Part shown: positions 9,167 through 17,487 of the stretch, one piece after another
Layout: each line of letters starts with the position of its first letter
Numbering within the stretch: the stretch's first letter is position 1
Source of the DNA: an uncultured Flavobacteriales bacterium
Lineage (GTDB): Bacteria; Bacteroidota; Bacteroidia; Flavobacteriales_D; Sanyastnellaceae
Length of the DNA: 64,000 nt
Direction of reading: 5' to 3'
NCBI GenBank assembly: GCA_938085105.1
Contig: CALKGK010000045.1
Span: 50,932 to 114,931 of the forward strand
The notes under the pieces: model-generated
The model's input: the letters and a program-made list of their open reading frames with translations, nothing else
Told to the model about the DNA's origin: nothing
Database searches by the model: none
Program-made: the position numbers and the translations under genes

Positions 9167-10204
9167 TCAATCTAGGTTTTGGTTCACAAGTTGAGTCAGA
9201 CCAAACTGTTGAGCCAAACTTTGGATTTGTACATCCAAGTTTTGGTAGCTTGAATTTCCCGAGTTCTTTAGGTAATTTCTCAAGGTGATCAGTGGGAAGA
9301 GGTAGTTTCTGTTGATGGCTGCATTGTTTGAGAGCTGTTTCAAACTGAAGCGATTCACATGGCCTTCCAACAAGCTCAAATTCTGAAAGTCTTTCTCCTC
9401 GCTAAAACGGAAGCACAAGCCAACCACAAAGAGGTTTTTACCCATAAGCTCGATGCTATTCTTGCTATTGGTAAGGGCAAGGTGGGAGGGAAGGGCGCTT
9501 TGTTTGAGCAGGTTTTCTACTTGAACGCTTCGGGGTTTGCCAACAATTTTTTTCGGGTCTATACTCAAGGTTTGGGCGGTTTGAAGAGCATAGTCTTCGT
9601 TCACCAAGAGGTCCAAAAGCACTGCTTTTACATCTTTCCTCATGGAACGCACTTGCTGCAAATACCAAATGGGATGAGCATCTTCCTCAGCGTTCAAGAT
9701 CAGGAGTCCGGAAGGAGCTACGGAGCGCAAAACGTTTTCAGCATATTCCAATTCAGCCGCATTGAAGGCCCCCAAATCAAAGGATTTTTGGAGATGTTCT
9801 TTTATTTTAGAGGCTTCATTTCCAATCATTGCCCGATTTACTACCTGTTCTCGAACGAGCAGATTCTCTGGGTAAGCAGCTAAGGCGCTTTCGATGGCAT
9901 TCTCATCAGAGTAGTTGGATAGGATGAACTTGGCATAGTGTGCAGCACCTCCTTCGGGAACCGCCGCTGAAATGTCTTCCTCCACCGATTTCAACATCGA
10001 TTGCTCAATAGTTCCGAGCTCCTTTTCTTTTGCCTTTTCAAGATCGCTACGTTCCTCTTCGAAAAGATACAACCAGGCCTCATCGTTTTGAGGATGTATT
10101 GCTACTTCCTCAGCCCAGGAGCTACTGGGAGCATTGGTTGTTTGGGAGATGGACTGCGCACAAATACCCAAGAAAATTAGAAATAGACAAAGTGGCTTTT
10201 TCAT
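9167..10204 (-). CDS. Secreted protein of unknown function, first gene of sigma-factor operon
   Basis: The 345-residue product begins with a clear signal peptide (MKKPLCLFLIFLGICAQSIS, cleavage near residue 20) and has no lipobox. The rest is helical and rich in Ala, Leu and Glu; the layout of short amphipathic helices suggests a repeat scaffold such as TPR, but no canonical repeat is convincing. No enzyme motif was recognised. It is followed after 1 bp by the ECF sigma gene, so it is co-transcribed and may be an input or output of the same envelope signalling circuit. I cannot name the family. Confidence 0.75.
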   Translation of the reverse strand: MKKPLCLFLIFLGICAQSISQTTNAPSSSWAEEVAIHPQNDEAWLYLFEEERSDLEKAKEKELGTIEQSMLKSVEEDISAAVPEGGAAHYAKFILSNYSDENAIESALAAYPENLLVREQVVNRAMIGNEASKIKEHLQKSFDLGAFNAAELEYAENVLRSVAPSGLLILNAEEDAHPIWYLQQVRSMRKDVKAVLLDLLVNEDYALQTAQTLSIDPKKIVGKPRSVQVENLLKQSALPSHLALTNSKNSIELMGKNLFVVGLCFRFSEEKDFQNLSLLEGHVNRFSLKQLSNNAAINRNYLFPLITLRNYLKNSGNSSYQNLDVQIQSLAQQFGLTQLVNQNLD

Positions 10205-10450
10205 GCCTTGAATTTAATGGTTTTAAAGCTGTACACCCCAAGTTCTCATCGGTTCATTTCAAAAGCAAAATAATCTTCTGCCTTGAAGTAACCGCAAAGA
10301 TGTTGTATTCACCACAGAATGAGACAGAATGCGTCGTCTTCATTGTTTTCTAATCCTCCGAGAAGGGAGCTTGTGCCCTTGATCTCTTCAACGAAAAAAA
10401 CAGCTTCCTACAATAGGTTCAGAGCCGACAATGCTTCGTATCTTTGCGCT
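10205..10450. other. Divergent intergenic region
   Basis: This 246 bp gap separates the minus-strand sigma operon from the plus-strand DUF493 gene. It holds a near-consensus minus-strand -7 box (CATCTTTG, 10294-10301) and the plus-strand box TATCTTTG at 10439-10446. I see no RNA gene, repeat or further ORF with coding character in it. Confidence 0.6.
10439..10446 (+). promoter_or_regulatory. Probable -7 box TATCTTTG directly before DUF493 gene
   Basis: The box matches TAnnTTTG and ends only 4 bp before the ATG at 10451. With the usual distance from box to transcription start, the mRNA would begin at or next to the start codon, suggesting a leaderless transcript. Confidence 0.6.
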
Positions 10451-10726
10451 ATGGATGAAAAAGAACGCTTAGAAAAGCTAAGAAAACAGTTGGATGAATA
10501 CCATACTTGGCCTTCGGTTTTCATGTTCAAGTTTGTAGTTCCTACAGACGAAGAGAAAGTACAGCGCTTGCATGCTATTTTTGGAGAAAGCGCAGAATAC
10601 AGAAAGCGATTGTCTAAAAATGGAAATTACACCAGCGTTACAATTCGTGAAATGGTGTTAAATGCAGATCAAGTTTTTGAACGTTACATGGCTGCTTCTA
10701 AAATTGAAGGAGTAATTTCGTTGTAG
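10451..10726 (+). CDS. DUF493 (YbeD-like) family protein
   Basis: The 91-residue protein has the small alpha/beta fold pattern of the DUF493/YbeD family: FMFKFVVPTDEEKVQRLHAIF near the start, then TSVTIREMV. YbeD-type proteins are thought to bind small effectors in the manner of ACT domains, and their role in Bacteroidetes is not established. The ATG at 10451 was chosen over an upstream in-frame start (10319) because the extra residues look non-coding and a TATCTTTG promoter sits right before 10451. The next gene starts 2 bp after the stop. Confidence 0.85.
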   Translation: MDEKERLEKLRKQLDEYHTWPSVFMFKFVVPTDEEKVQRLHAIFGESAEYRKRLSKNGNYTSVTIREMVLNADQVFERYMAASKIEGVISL

Positions 10727-10728
10727 AT

Positions 10729-11106
10729 ATGAAGTTTGACTTAGAAACGCTCAAGAATACCTTGATGGTCAGTTTAATACTGATCCTCGCTTTTGTCCTT
10801 CTCAAGCGCATGATGGCGTTTTTGAGAAGAGGCGAATTGAATGAATCCTACGCTAAGCTGATTGGGGAGGGCTATACTTTTCTCGATGGTGTTCTAACGA
10901 TTCAAGCCTACCTTCCAGAACCCGATCAAATCCTCATCAAAGTGGAAGATGAGCAGGGCCAGCCAGTAAAAGAATGGTCGGACCGCTGCGATAAGGCAGG
11001 GGAGCAGGTTTTTGAAATCGATTTGAGTTCAAGCAACATCCAAGGTCGCTGCTCCTTCGTTTTTAAATCGAAAAATCAAGAAACCACTCGTTTTTTTACG
11101 GTGTAA
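10729..11106 (+). CDS. Small membrane-anchored protein of unknown function
   Basis: The 125-residue product has one N-terminal membrane helix (about residues 10-27, LMVSLILILAFVLLKRMM) and a C-terminal domain of beta strands (about 45-125). The gap of 2 bp to the DUF493 gene indicates an operon. The C-terminal half reads like a small beta-sandwich that could bind a ligand or partner (alternating ILIKVEDEQG strands). I do not recognise a family. Confidence 0.7.
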   Translation: MKFDLETLKNTLMVSLILILAFVLLKRMMAFLRRGELNESYAKLIGEGYTFLDGVLTIQAYLPEPDQILIKVEDEQGQPVKEWSDRCDKAGEQVFEIDLSSSNIQGRCSFVFKSKNQETTRFFTV

Positions 11107-11136
11107 GTATTGAATTGAGTTGAATTTGGAACGGAG

Positions 11137-12018
11137 TTATCTGCCAGGATAGGGCACGTAAGAATCATCTCCAGGAACCATTTTCATCTCCTTATTGATC
11201 CATTGTTCTTTTGCCTTCTCAATCAAGGCAAGGTCAGAAGCAACAAAGTTCCAGTCGATTCGGCGTTCTTCCGTGAACGGGTTCCCTCCGAAAAGCAAGA
11301 GGTGTGCATCTGGACTCACTTCAACGCTGCAATCGTCAGTATTTTTGCTGTAAAGAAGATTTCCCGCACCAATCTCTTCACCACACGCTTTCACGCTTCC
11401 CTTCACCACACACCAACCAATTTCACCGGAAAGCTTTCCTTTGGTTTTGATGGTTCTCAGCGCTTTGGTCTTGATTTCAAGCATAAAGCATTCAAGTCCC
11501 CCAGTGGGAACCGGACTTTTCCTTCCAAAAGCTTCACCAACAATCAAACGATATTCGATCTGATCTTCCTCCCAAAAGGGAAGGGTTTCTTTGGGGGAGT
11601 GATGAAAGAAAGCCGGTGCTTGTTCTTGTTCTTTTGAAGAAGCCAACCAGATTTGAAAACCATGAACCGTATGTTCCACGTTGGATTCCCGAAAGTCAGC
11701 AGGGGTTCTTTCTGTGTGCACCACGCCGTTCCCTGCGCTCATCCAATTCACATCGCCAGGAGTGATGCGTTGAACCGTTCCGAGGCTATCGCGATGTTCG
11801 ATTTCACCTTCAAAAAGGTAGGTGAGGGTTGAAAGACCAATGTGCGGATGGTTCCCAATGTCCATAAACCGTCCGTTACCCAATTGAGAAGGTCCCATAT
11901 GGTCAATGAAGATGAAAGGACCAATCATTCGTTTCTTGCGAAAGGGAAGGAGTCGGCCCACCAAGAAATCGCCAATATCGCGAGCTCTTTCTTCAATGAT
12001 GAGGGTTTTGTTGGACAT
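11137..12018 (-). CDS. Pirin family cupin protein
   Basis: Pirins are bicupin metal proteins; some oxidise quercetin, others regulate transcription or metabolism. The N-terminal cupin has NHPHIGLSTLTYLFEG and HRDSLG followed by MSAGNGVVHTE, giving the metal ligands His, His, His and Glu. The C-terminal cupin (about 180-290) is degenerate. The ATG at 12018 (MSNKTLIIEE) was chosen because it overlaps the argS stop region minimally and gives the normal length of 293; a start at 12042 would extend into argS. It is the last gene of the amidinohydrolase-argS operon, and the link to arginine is only positional. Confidence 0.9.
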   Translation of the reverse strand: MSNKTLIIEERARDIGDFLVGRLLPFRKKRMIGPFIFIDHMGPSQLGNGRFMDIGNHPHIGLSTLTYLFEGEIEHRDSLGTVQRITPGDVNWMSAGNGVVHTERTPADFRESNVEHTVHGFQIWLASSKEQEQAPAFFHHSPKETLPFWEEDQIEYRLIVGEAFGRKSPVPTGGLECFMLEIKTKALRTIKTKGKLSGEIGWCVVKGSVKACGEEIGAGNLLYSKNTDDCSVEVSPDAHLLLFGGNPFTEERRIDWNFVASDLALIEKAKEQWINKEMKMVPGDDSYVPYPGR

Positions 12019-12019
12019 T

Positions 12020-13801
12020 TTACATTCTTTCTGGCATCTCAATTCCGAGGAGGTTCATGCCTGTTTTGATCACATCTCCCGTTTTGCTCGCCAATGCCAG
12101 GCGAAGGTTTTTCAGATCGGCATTTTCTTCATTCATGATCGGGGAATGCTGGTAAAAGCTACTAAATTCTTTCGCCAGTTCAAAACAGAACCCTGCAATC
12201 TGAGAAGGATCATAGTTCTTTGCAGCTTCTTCCAAAACTTCCGGGAAAGTATAGATCTTCTTCACCAAGTTCTTTTCAGCTCCAGAGAGTTCATCCAGTT
12301 TAAATTCAGGAAGAATTTGTCCTTCAAACTTGCGCAAGAGTGCACGTGTTCGCACATAGTTGAATTGGATGAACGGACCAGTATTTCCGAGGAAATCGAT
12401 GGACTCCTTCGGGTCAAACATCATGCTCTTCTTTGGGTCGACCTTCAGCAAGAAGTACTTCAGAGCACCATAGCCCACCATTTTGAACGTCGCTTTCTGT
12501 TCTTCCATGCTCAAGCCGGCCATTTTGCCTTGTTCATTGGCAATCTCTTCAGCAGCGCCGGCCATTTCGGCCAACAGATCATCAGCATCAACCACTGTTC
12601 CCTCTCTTGATTTCATTTTCCCTTCAGGAAGTTCCACCATACCGTAGCTCAAGTGGTAGTTCAATTGGGCATTTTCAAAGCCTAATTTTTCGAGGATCAT
12701 GAACAAGACCTTGAAGTGATATTCTTGTTCGTTTCCAACCGTATATACTTGGAATTTCAATCCAGGATTGTCTTCGAAACGAAGGATGGCCGTACCAATG
12801 TCTTGGGTCATGTAAACCGCAGTTCCGTCTTTTCGAAGTACTAGTTTTTCATCCAAGCCATCTTCGCGCAAATCGCACCAAACGGAATTGTCTTCTCTTT
12901 TGTAGAATACTCCTTTGTCCAAACCGGTTTCCACCACCTCTTTGCCTTTGAGGTAGGTATTGGATTCATAGTAGAGTTGGTCGAAGCTTACCCCCATCTC
13001 TCGGTAGGTTTCCTCAAACCCTTGGTAAACCCAAGCATTCATCTTCTCCCACAAGGCATAAACTTCGGCATCTTTCGCTTCCCATTTTAAGAGCATCTCT
13101 TGGGCTTCAAGAATAATCGGCGCCATTTTTTTGGCCTCATCCTCACTTTTTCCATCTTCCATCAAGGCTTTAATTTGAGCCTTATATTCTTGGTCGAAAC
13201 GCACATAGTACTTCCCAACGAGCTTATCGCCTTTGAGTCCGCTACTCTCTGGAGTTTCACCATTTCCAAAACGTTGCCACGCCAACATGGATTTACAGAT
13301 GTGAATACCGCGATCGTTGATGATTTGTACTTTTACCACTTCAAAACCAGTGGCTTCAAGGATTTTTGCCACGGAATACCCCAGAAAGTTGTTGCGCAAG
13401 TGTCCCAAGTGGAGGGGTTTATTGGTATTGGGAGAAGAATATTCCACCATCACCTTTCCTTTGGAATTCTTTTCTCCTATGCCATAATTCTCTTCAGCAA
13501 AAGCACTTTTGAATGCATTTAACCAGTAAGCATCGCTAACTACGATGTTCAAAAAGCCTTTAACCACATTGTAGCGAACAAATTCTTCTACATTTTCGCA
13601 AAGCCATTTTCCAATCACATCACCTGTCTCTTCTGGCTTCATTTTGGCCATTCGCGACAAGGGAAAAACCACTAAAGTAACATCGCCTTCAAATTCTTTT
13701 CTCGTGCGTTGAACTTGAATAGCACGTTCTCCAACCTCCTGTTGAAAGAGGGCCTGAACGGCTTCTGTGGCTTTTTCTTCTAATAATTGTTCGATGCGCA
13801 T
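12020..13801 (-). CDS. argS: Arginyl-tRNA synthetase
   Basis: ArgRS charges tRNA-Arg with arginine using ATP. The 593-residue protein has the N-terminal Add1 domain (about 1-110), the HIGH-type motif HLGH at about 131-134 within SSPNTNKPLHLGHL, a lysine-bearing GKMKSREG loop replacing KMSKS, and a C-terminal anticodon-binding DALR domain ending NLLGIEMPERM. Length is normal. It lies 20 bp after the CtlX-like gene and abuts pirin, so arginine charging is co-transcribed with arginine/citrulline-type hydrolases. That arrangement is unusual for a tRNA synthetase. Confidence 0.98.
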   Translation of the reverse strand: MRIEQLLEEKATEAVQALFQQEVGERAIQVQRTRKEFEGDVTLVVFPLSRMAKMKPEETGDVIGKWLCENVEEFVRYNVVKGFLNIVVSDAYWLNAFKSAFAEENYGIGEKNSKGKVMVEYSSPNTNKPLHLGHLRNNFLGYSVAKILEATGFEVVKVQIINDRGIHICKSMLAWQRFGNGETPESSGLKGDKLVGKYYVRFDQEYKAQIKALMEDGKSEDEAKKMAPIILEAQEMLLKWEAKDAEVYALWEKMNAWVYQGFEETYREMGVSFDQLYYESNTYLKGKEVVETGLDKGVFYKREDNSVWCDLREDGLDEKLVLRKDGTAVYMTQDIGTAILRFEDNPGLKFQVYTVGNEQEYHFKVLFMILEKLGFENAQLNYHLSYGMVELPEGKMKSREGTVVDADDLLAEMAGAAEEIANEQGKMAGLSMEEQKATFKMVGYGALKYFLLKVDPKKSMMFDPKESIDFLGNTGPFIQFNYVRTRALLRKFEGQILPEFKLDELSGAEKNLVKKIYTFPEVLEEAAKNYDPSQIAGFCFELAKEFSSFYQHSPIMNEENADLKNLRLALASKTGDVIKTGMNLLGIEMPERM

Positions 13802-13821
13802 TTATTCGGGGTTTTTTGCAA

Positions 13822-14763
13822 TTAAATTTTGGGTAGGAATACTTCAGCCATCATGCAACGCGCAGATCCGCCGCCGCAAGCTTCGATGGTGTCCAAGCTG
13901 CTGTGAACGATTTCGCAGTGTTTCTCAATGCGATCGATTTGTCCTTTTTCCAAGGCCTCAAAGGCAGAAGTACTCATCACGAGTAAAGGTTTTCCTTCTG
14001 TATTCGCTACTTCGAGCATGTTGCCGGCGAAACGTTGGGTTTGTTCTTCGGTGATGGAAATGATCTCTTTCCCAGAATCCCGCAAGGTTTGGGTGAGCAT
14101 TTCACGTTCATCAGGGTCGTCAATCGAATCCAAGCAAACGATGGCAAAATGATTGGCAACACACATCATCACGTTGGTGTGGTAAATGGGTTTGCGCTCT
14201 CCTTCAACGTTTTGGAATGCTTCAAAGATGACTCCTACATAGTCAAACACTTCGCAAAAAAGTTCAAACGCTCTTCGGTCCGTACGCTCACTCAATGCAG
14301 CATACGCAATGCGGTTGGCACGGTCGAGAATCATGCTCCCCGTTCCTTCGAGGTATTTGCTGTGATCTTCAAACTCTGTGAAATCGATGATTTCGTTGAC
14401 TTGCAAACCGTAATGGTTTTTCAGCTCGTCAAAAATATCTTCTCTGCGCTCTTGTCTGCGGTTCTCAGCAAACATGGGGTAGAGGGCAACCCTTCCGTCG
14501 TGGTGAAAGGAGACCCAATTGTTGGGGAAAACCGCATCAGGAGTGCTTGGCTCTGGGGTGTCTTGAATGACTACAACCTGAACTCCTTTATTCTGGAGCA
14601 CATCTACAAAACGGTCAAACTCCTTTTCTGCTGCTTCACTTACTTTATCCGCACCGAGTCCGTCCAATACTTTTTGGTAATAATTGTTTACCGCTGTTTG
14701 CTCATTCATTCGAAATCCTTCCGGACGAATCATGAGGAGTGTTGAAGTCGTTTGCCTTGGCAT
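13822..14763 (-). CDS. CtlX-like citrulline/arginine amidinohydrolase
   Basis: The 313-residue protein belongs to the guanidino-modifying (amidinotransferase/arginine deiminase) superfamily. Seen motifs are the N-terminal RPEGFRMNEQT stretch typical of CtlX-type citrulline hydrolases, the PDAVFPNNW segment carrying the acidic substrate residue, and the C-terminal GGGSARCMMAEVF with the catalytic Cys at about 303. The reaction is expected to be hydrolysis of citrulline or arginine; sequence alone does not distinguish them. It follows a second family member after 13 bp and precedes argS by 20 bp. Confidence 0.88.
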   Translation of the reverse strand: MPRQTTSTLLMIRPEGFRMNEQTAVNNYYQKVLDGLGADKVSEAAEKEFDRFVDVLQNKGVQVVVIQDTPEPSTPDAVFPNNWVSFHHDGRVALYPMFAENRRQERREDIFDELKNHYGLQVNEIIDFTEFEDHSKYLEGTGSMILDRANRIAYAALSERTDRRAFELFCEVFDYVGVIFEAFQNVEGERKPIYHTNVMMCVANHFAIVCLDSIDDPDEREMLTQTLRDSGKEIISITEEQTQRFAGNMLEVANTEGKPLLVMSTSAFEALEKGQIDRIEKHCEIVHSSLDTIEACGGGSARCMMAEVFLPKI

Positions 14764-14776
14764 ACTTGTAAAAATA

Positions 14777-15703
14777 TTATTTGGGGAGATCGTTTCTTCT
14801 GAGCGGCAAAGTTGAGCAGCGGAGAAGGCCTTCCATTTTTGAAATTTCGGAGTAGGGAATCGGTTCGACCGTATATCCCTGTTCTCTCAACCAATTGTTT
14901 AAGCGCGTAAAGCCATTTTCGGTCACTACCACATCGGGGCGAATGCTGAATACATTGGAGCACATTTGGTACATCTCTTCTGCATCAATAATGAAGCAGT
15001 TTTCTTCACCGAAATACTGTTGAATAAAGACCACGTCCTCCTCGTTTTTGAATCCTTCAGGGTGAAGGATGATGTGCCCCAAGCCTAAAGGTTGAAAGCA
15101 GCAATCGAGGTGGAGTGCGTTTTTTCTTGGGTCGAAGTCGGACTTGTTCAGTTCAAAGCCAATGACATTCCGCTTTGGAAATTGAGTTCTCAAGAATTCT
15201 AGTCCGGCCGGATTTGTTCTAGCGCTCGTAAAGTTCTCAAAATCCTCTTCCTCCGCATAGCCCACAAAAATGTGTTCATCAACAGGCATCACATCACCGC
15301 CCTCCACATATGCCGCACCACTCATGCGTACCACACTGTTTTCAGGCATTTGATCGATGAATTCTTGAATGGCATCAATTTCGTTGGAACGCTCCTCGAG
15401 CATTTGGGTGATGACAAAAGTTTCATCAATTACAAAAGCGATATCGCGGGTGAAGATTTGGTTGTAGTCCTGAATGACTTTCGGGCGGTACACCTTTACT
15501 CCATACCGCTCCAGTACCTCGGCAAAGGCTTCCATCTCGGGCACCATATCCTGTTCTAAAGGAAAAGTCCCCGCTTTGATGTGTTCTTTTGATTTGGGGT
15601 CATAAGCTTCTTCGTAGCTTGGTTCTCCTCCATTGCTCTTTGCAGTACCCAACACCACTGCTTCGAGTGGTGAGAATTCGTTTTTAATGCTTAGTTCAAT
15701 CAT
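14777..15703 (-). CDS. Amidinotransferase/dimethylarginine dimethylaminohydrolase-family protein
   Basis: A second guanidino-modifying enzyme, 308 residues from the ATG at 15703. It shows the FTRDIAFVID segment, the SGAAYVEGGDVMPVDEH glycine-rich turn with acidic residues, a LDCCF motif carrying the active His-side region (ALHLDCCF), and the catalytic Cys in LLRCSTLPLRR near the C-terminus (about residue 296). It could act as a glycine amidinotransferase, DDAH or arginine deiminase relative. ATG 15703 was preferred to 15721 because a TACTTTTG promoter ends 15 bp before it. It is the first gene of the argS operon. Confidence 0.87.
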   Translation of the reverse strand: MIELSIKNEFSPLEAVVLGTAKSNGGEPSYEEAYDPKSKEHIKAGTFPLEQDMVPEMEAFAEVLERYGVKVYRPKVIQDYNQIFTRDIAFVIDETFVITQMLEERSNEIDAIQEFIDQMPENSVVRMSGAAYVEGGDVMPVDEHIFVGYAEEEDFENFTSARTNPAGLEFLRTQFPKRNVIGFELNKSDFDPRKNALHLDCCFQPLGLGHIILHPEGFKNEEDVVFIQQYFGEENCFIIDAEEMYQMCSNVFSIRPDVVVTENGFTRLNNWLREQGYTVEPIPYSEISKMEGLLRCSTLPLRRNDLPK

Positions 15704-15718
15704 ACGCTGTGCTTGCCG

Positions 15719-15748
15719 CAAAAGTACGGAAGTTGTTACTTATCCAAA
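15719..15748 (-). promoter_or_regulatory. Promoter of the amidinohydrolase-argS-pirin operon
   Basis: On the minus strand the -7 box TACTTTTG (15719-15726) is preceded 18 bp upstream by TTTG (15745-15748). This fits the Bacteroidetes -33/-7 promoter layout. The start codon at 15703 lies 15 bp downstream. Confidence 0.7.
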
Positions 15749-15749
15749 G

Positions 15750-15778
15750 ACTTCGTTGGATAACTTTGTTAACGAAGT
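15750..15778 (+). promoter_or_regulatory. Promoter of lipoprotein gene embedded in an inverted repeat
   Basis: The plus-strand -7 box TAACTTTG (15761-15768) lies inside an 8-bp perfect inverted repeat, ACTTCGTT (15750-15757) and AACGAAGT (15771-15778). ACTTCGTT and ACTTTGTT also form a direct repeat with 13-bp period. This is the layout of a repressor operator over a promoter. The controlled gene would be the lipoprotein at 15831, possibly together with the divergent arginine operon. Confidence 0.5.
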
Positions 15779-15830
15779 TCATATTCCTGAAGATGCCGTC
15801 GTATTTTCGACATGCCGACAACCGTATTGC

Positions 15831-16559
15831 ATGAAACAACTTACGTTCACAGGGCTCATAGTACTTGTACTTTTAGCCACTCTTTCCTTACACAGTTGTG
15901 GGGAATCATCTGAAGAATCTCGCGAGGGAGTCATCGTCTATGACGTTACTTTTCCTTACGTGAAAAATAAGGTTTTGCTCAATGTTTTTCCTGAGGAGAT
16001 GACCATGAGCTTTAAAAACGATCATGTCCACAGTTTGCTCCAATCCTTAGGTGGAATCGTTTCGACTGAATTTATTGCTCACGAACAAGACCGCACATTT
16101 TCACAATACCTCAAAGCGTTTCAGAACAGGTATGCCATGAATCTCAACGAGAAGCAAGTGTACCAGTACATCGCTACCTTACCGAGTATGCGTTTAGAGC
16201 CTACTGGTGAAAAAGACAGCGTAGCAGGGTATTTATGTGATAAAACCATTGCTCACTTTAATATTGATAGCGTGCCACCAGTGGTCCTTTATCACACGAA
16301 AGAAATTCCGATTCAGAAATCGAATTGGTATACTCAATTCAAAGACATTGATGGAGTTCTACTCGGCTATGAGGTTGAACAATACGGTATGCGCATGAAA
16401 TTGCATGCAAAATCAGTGGATCTGAGAGAGGTAAACGACGAAGTGTTCACCACAGATAAAGAATACACTCAAGTCGACCCAGTTCGGATGGGACAGGTGA
16501 TTGATAGTTTAATGGTAAGTTTTGGAGCCAGTGATTTCTTTGGTGGAGGAGAAAATTAG
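15831..16559 (+). CDS. Lipoprotein of unknown function
   Basis: The 242-residue product starts with a lipoprotein signal (MKQLTFTGLIVLVLLATLSLHSCGES, lipobox LHSC with Cys at about 23), so it is probably anchored in the outer or inner membrane. The mature part has a beta-rich pattern and includes a segment reading VAGYLCDKTIAHF followed by VLYHTKEIPI; this resembles DUF4412-like proteins in which a protein is tested for change of a marker ion, but the match is weak. ATG 15831 was chosen for the signal peptide; the frame extends upstream into the divergent gene. It ends overlapping the convergent lipoprotein gene by 4 bp. Confidence 0.75.
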   Translation: MKQLTFTGLIVLVLLATLSLHSCGESSEESREGVIVYDVTFPYVKNKVLLNVFPEEMTMSFKNDHVHSLLQSLGGIVSTEFIAHEQDRTFSQYLKAFQNRYAMNLNEKQVYQYIATLPSMRLEPTGEKDSVAGYLCDKTIAHFNIDSVPPVVLYHTKEIPIQKSNWYTQFKDIDGVLLGYEVEQYGMRMKLHAKSVDLREVNDEVFTTDKEYTQVDPVRMGQVIDSLMVSFGASDFFGGGEN

Positions 16560-17242
16560 GGACGATCTTTTTCCATTTTCTTCAATGCCATCACCGTGTT
16601 GAAGTTAAGCAAACCTGACAGGCGAGGAGATTGGATGTATTGCTCGCTGATGTACTGAAAAGATTCGCGGTCTTCACTTACAAAAGCATACATTTTTGAA
16701 GGGGCATCGATGTAATACATTCTGTCTTCTTCTACCCATTGGTAGTTTCCATCTCCATACCTATTTCGAATCATTCCCTCGATACTAAGTCCATTTGGAG
16801 CAGCTTCTTCCGTCACTAATATCCTCATTTGAGTTTGCAATTCAACCAAAACAACCTCATTACCTGTGGCGGTGTCCAATACAATAGGTGACACATAATT
16901 GAGGGACGTTTCATCCACCAAATTCACAAAGCCCATATCGTGGTATTCTTCAAGAATTCCAGCATTGTGGACTAAACTCGTGTCGGTTTCCCAAATTCCG
17001 TCGTACATCTTCTCAAGATGTCCTTCAAAATCTTTTTCTGTCAACAATTCGAAAAACAAATCGAGATCATTTTCAAGCGCTTTCGTTTGATCATCCGTAA
17101 GTCGCTCAAATTTAGCGTAAGGACCATTATCAGTGCCATTGATTTGATTTTCAGCAGAGAGATCTATTGAAGGATCATCACAACCGAATGAAATGCTTAG
17201 GGTCAGAAGGAGAAAAATGAAAATTGGTCGGCTTGATTGCAT
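16556..17242 (-). CDS. Lipoprotein of unknown function
   Basis: The 228-residue product begins MQSSRPIFIFLLLTLSISFGC, a lipoprotein signal with lipobox SFGC (Cys about 21). The mature part has an NTF2-like feel: an acidic helical start (LTDDQTKALENDLDLFFELL), then strands such as VVLVELQTQMRIL and YQWVEEDRMYYID. No catalytic motif is visible. ATG 17242 was chosen for the signal peptide. Its stop codon overlaps that of the plus-strand lipoprotein. Function unknown. Confidence 0.75.
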   Translation of the reverse strand: MQSSRPIFIFLLLTLSISFGCDDPSIDLSAENQINGTDNGPYAKFERLTDDQTKALENDLDLFFELLTEKDFEGHLEKMYDGIWETDTSLVHNAGILEEYHDMGFVNLVDETSLNYVSPIVLDTATGNEVVLVELQTQMRILVTEEAAPNGLSIEGMIRNRYGDGNYQWVEEDRMYYIDAPSKMYAFVSEDRESFQYISEQYIQSPRLSGLLNFNTVMALKKMEKDRP

Positions 17243-17393
17243 GTCTGAGTTTTTTACAAAACTATTTGTTTTTGGGTATTTCTTCAAGATTAAATGAATT
17301 GGCTTGAAACCTTTTGGTTCTGGATTGGGTAAAAGAAGCATATCCCACATCTAACGTCGGCATAGAAGTACTACTACTATAGTTGACCAAAAG

Positions 17394-17434
17394 AAAGTAC
17401 CTCATGTCGTTAAAAGCAGAGGTACTTTTTTTTT
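17394..17434 (+). terminator. Terminator-type hairpin in the leader of the RnfD-DUF2330 gene
   Basis: AAAGTACCTC (17394-17403) and GAGGTACTTT (17419-17428) form a perfect 10-bp stem with a 15-nt loop, followed by a run of nine T. It points rightwards, yet no plus-strand gene ends nearby (the last one stops at 16559, with a minus-strand gene in between). It lies 54 bp upstream of the start at 17488, so it may be an attenuator, or the end of a short unannotated RNA. Confidence 0.7.
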
Positions 17435-17487
17435 GTCTGAATGAACGTTTTAGACTTTAGCGTGTACGGGGAGGAAAATCACTTGAT

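Noticed and set aside
17243..17487. FMN riboswitch in the leader of the RnfD-like gene
   Set aside because: The conserved AGGGGCAGGG-type RFN core is absent; only a simple terminator hairpin is present.
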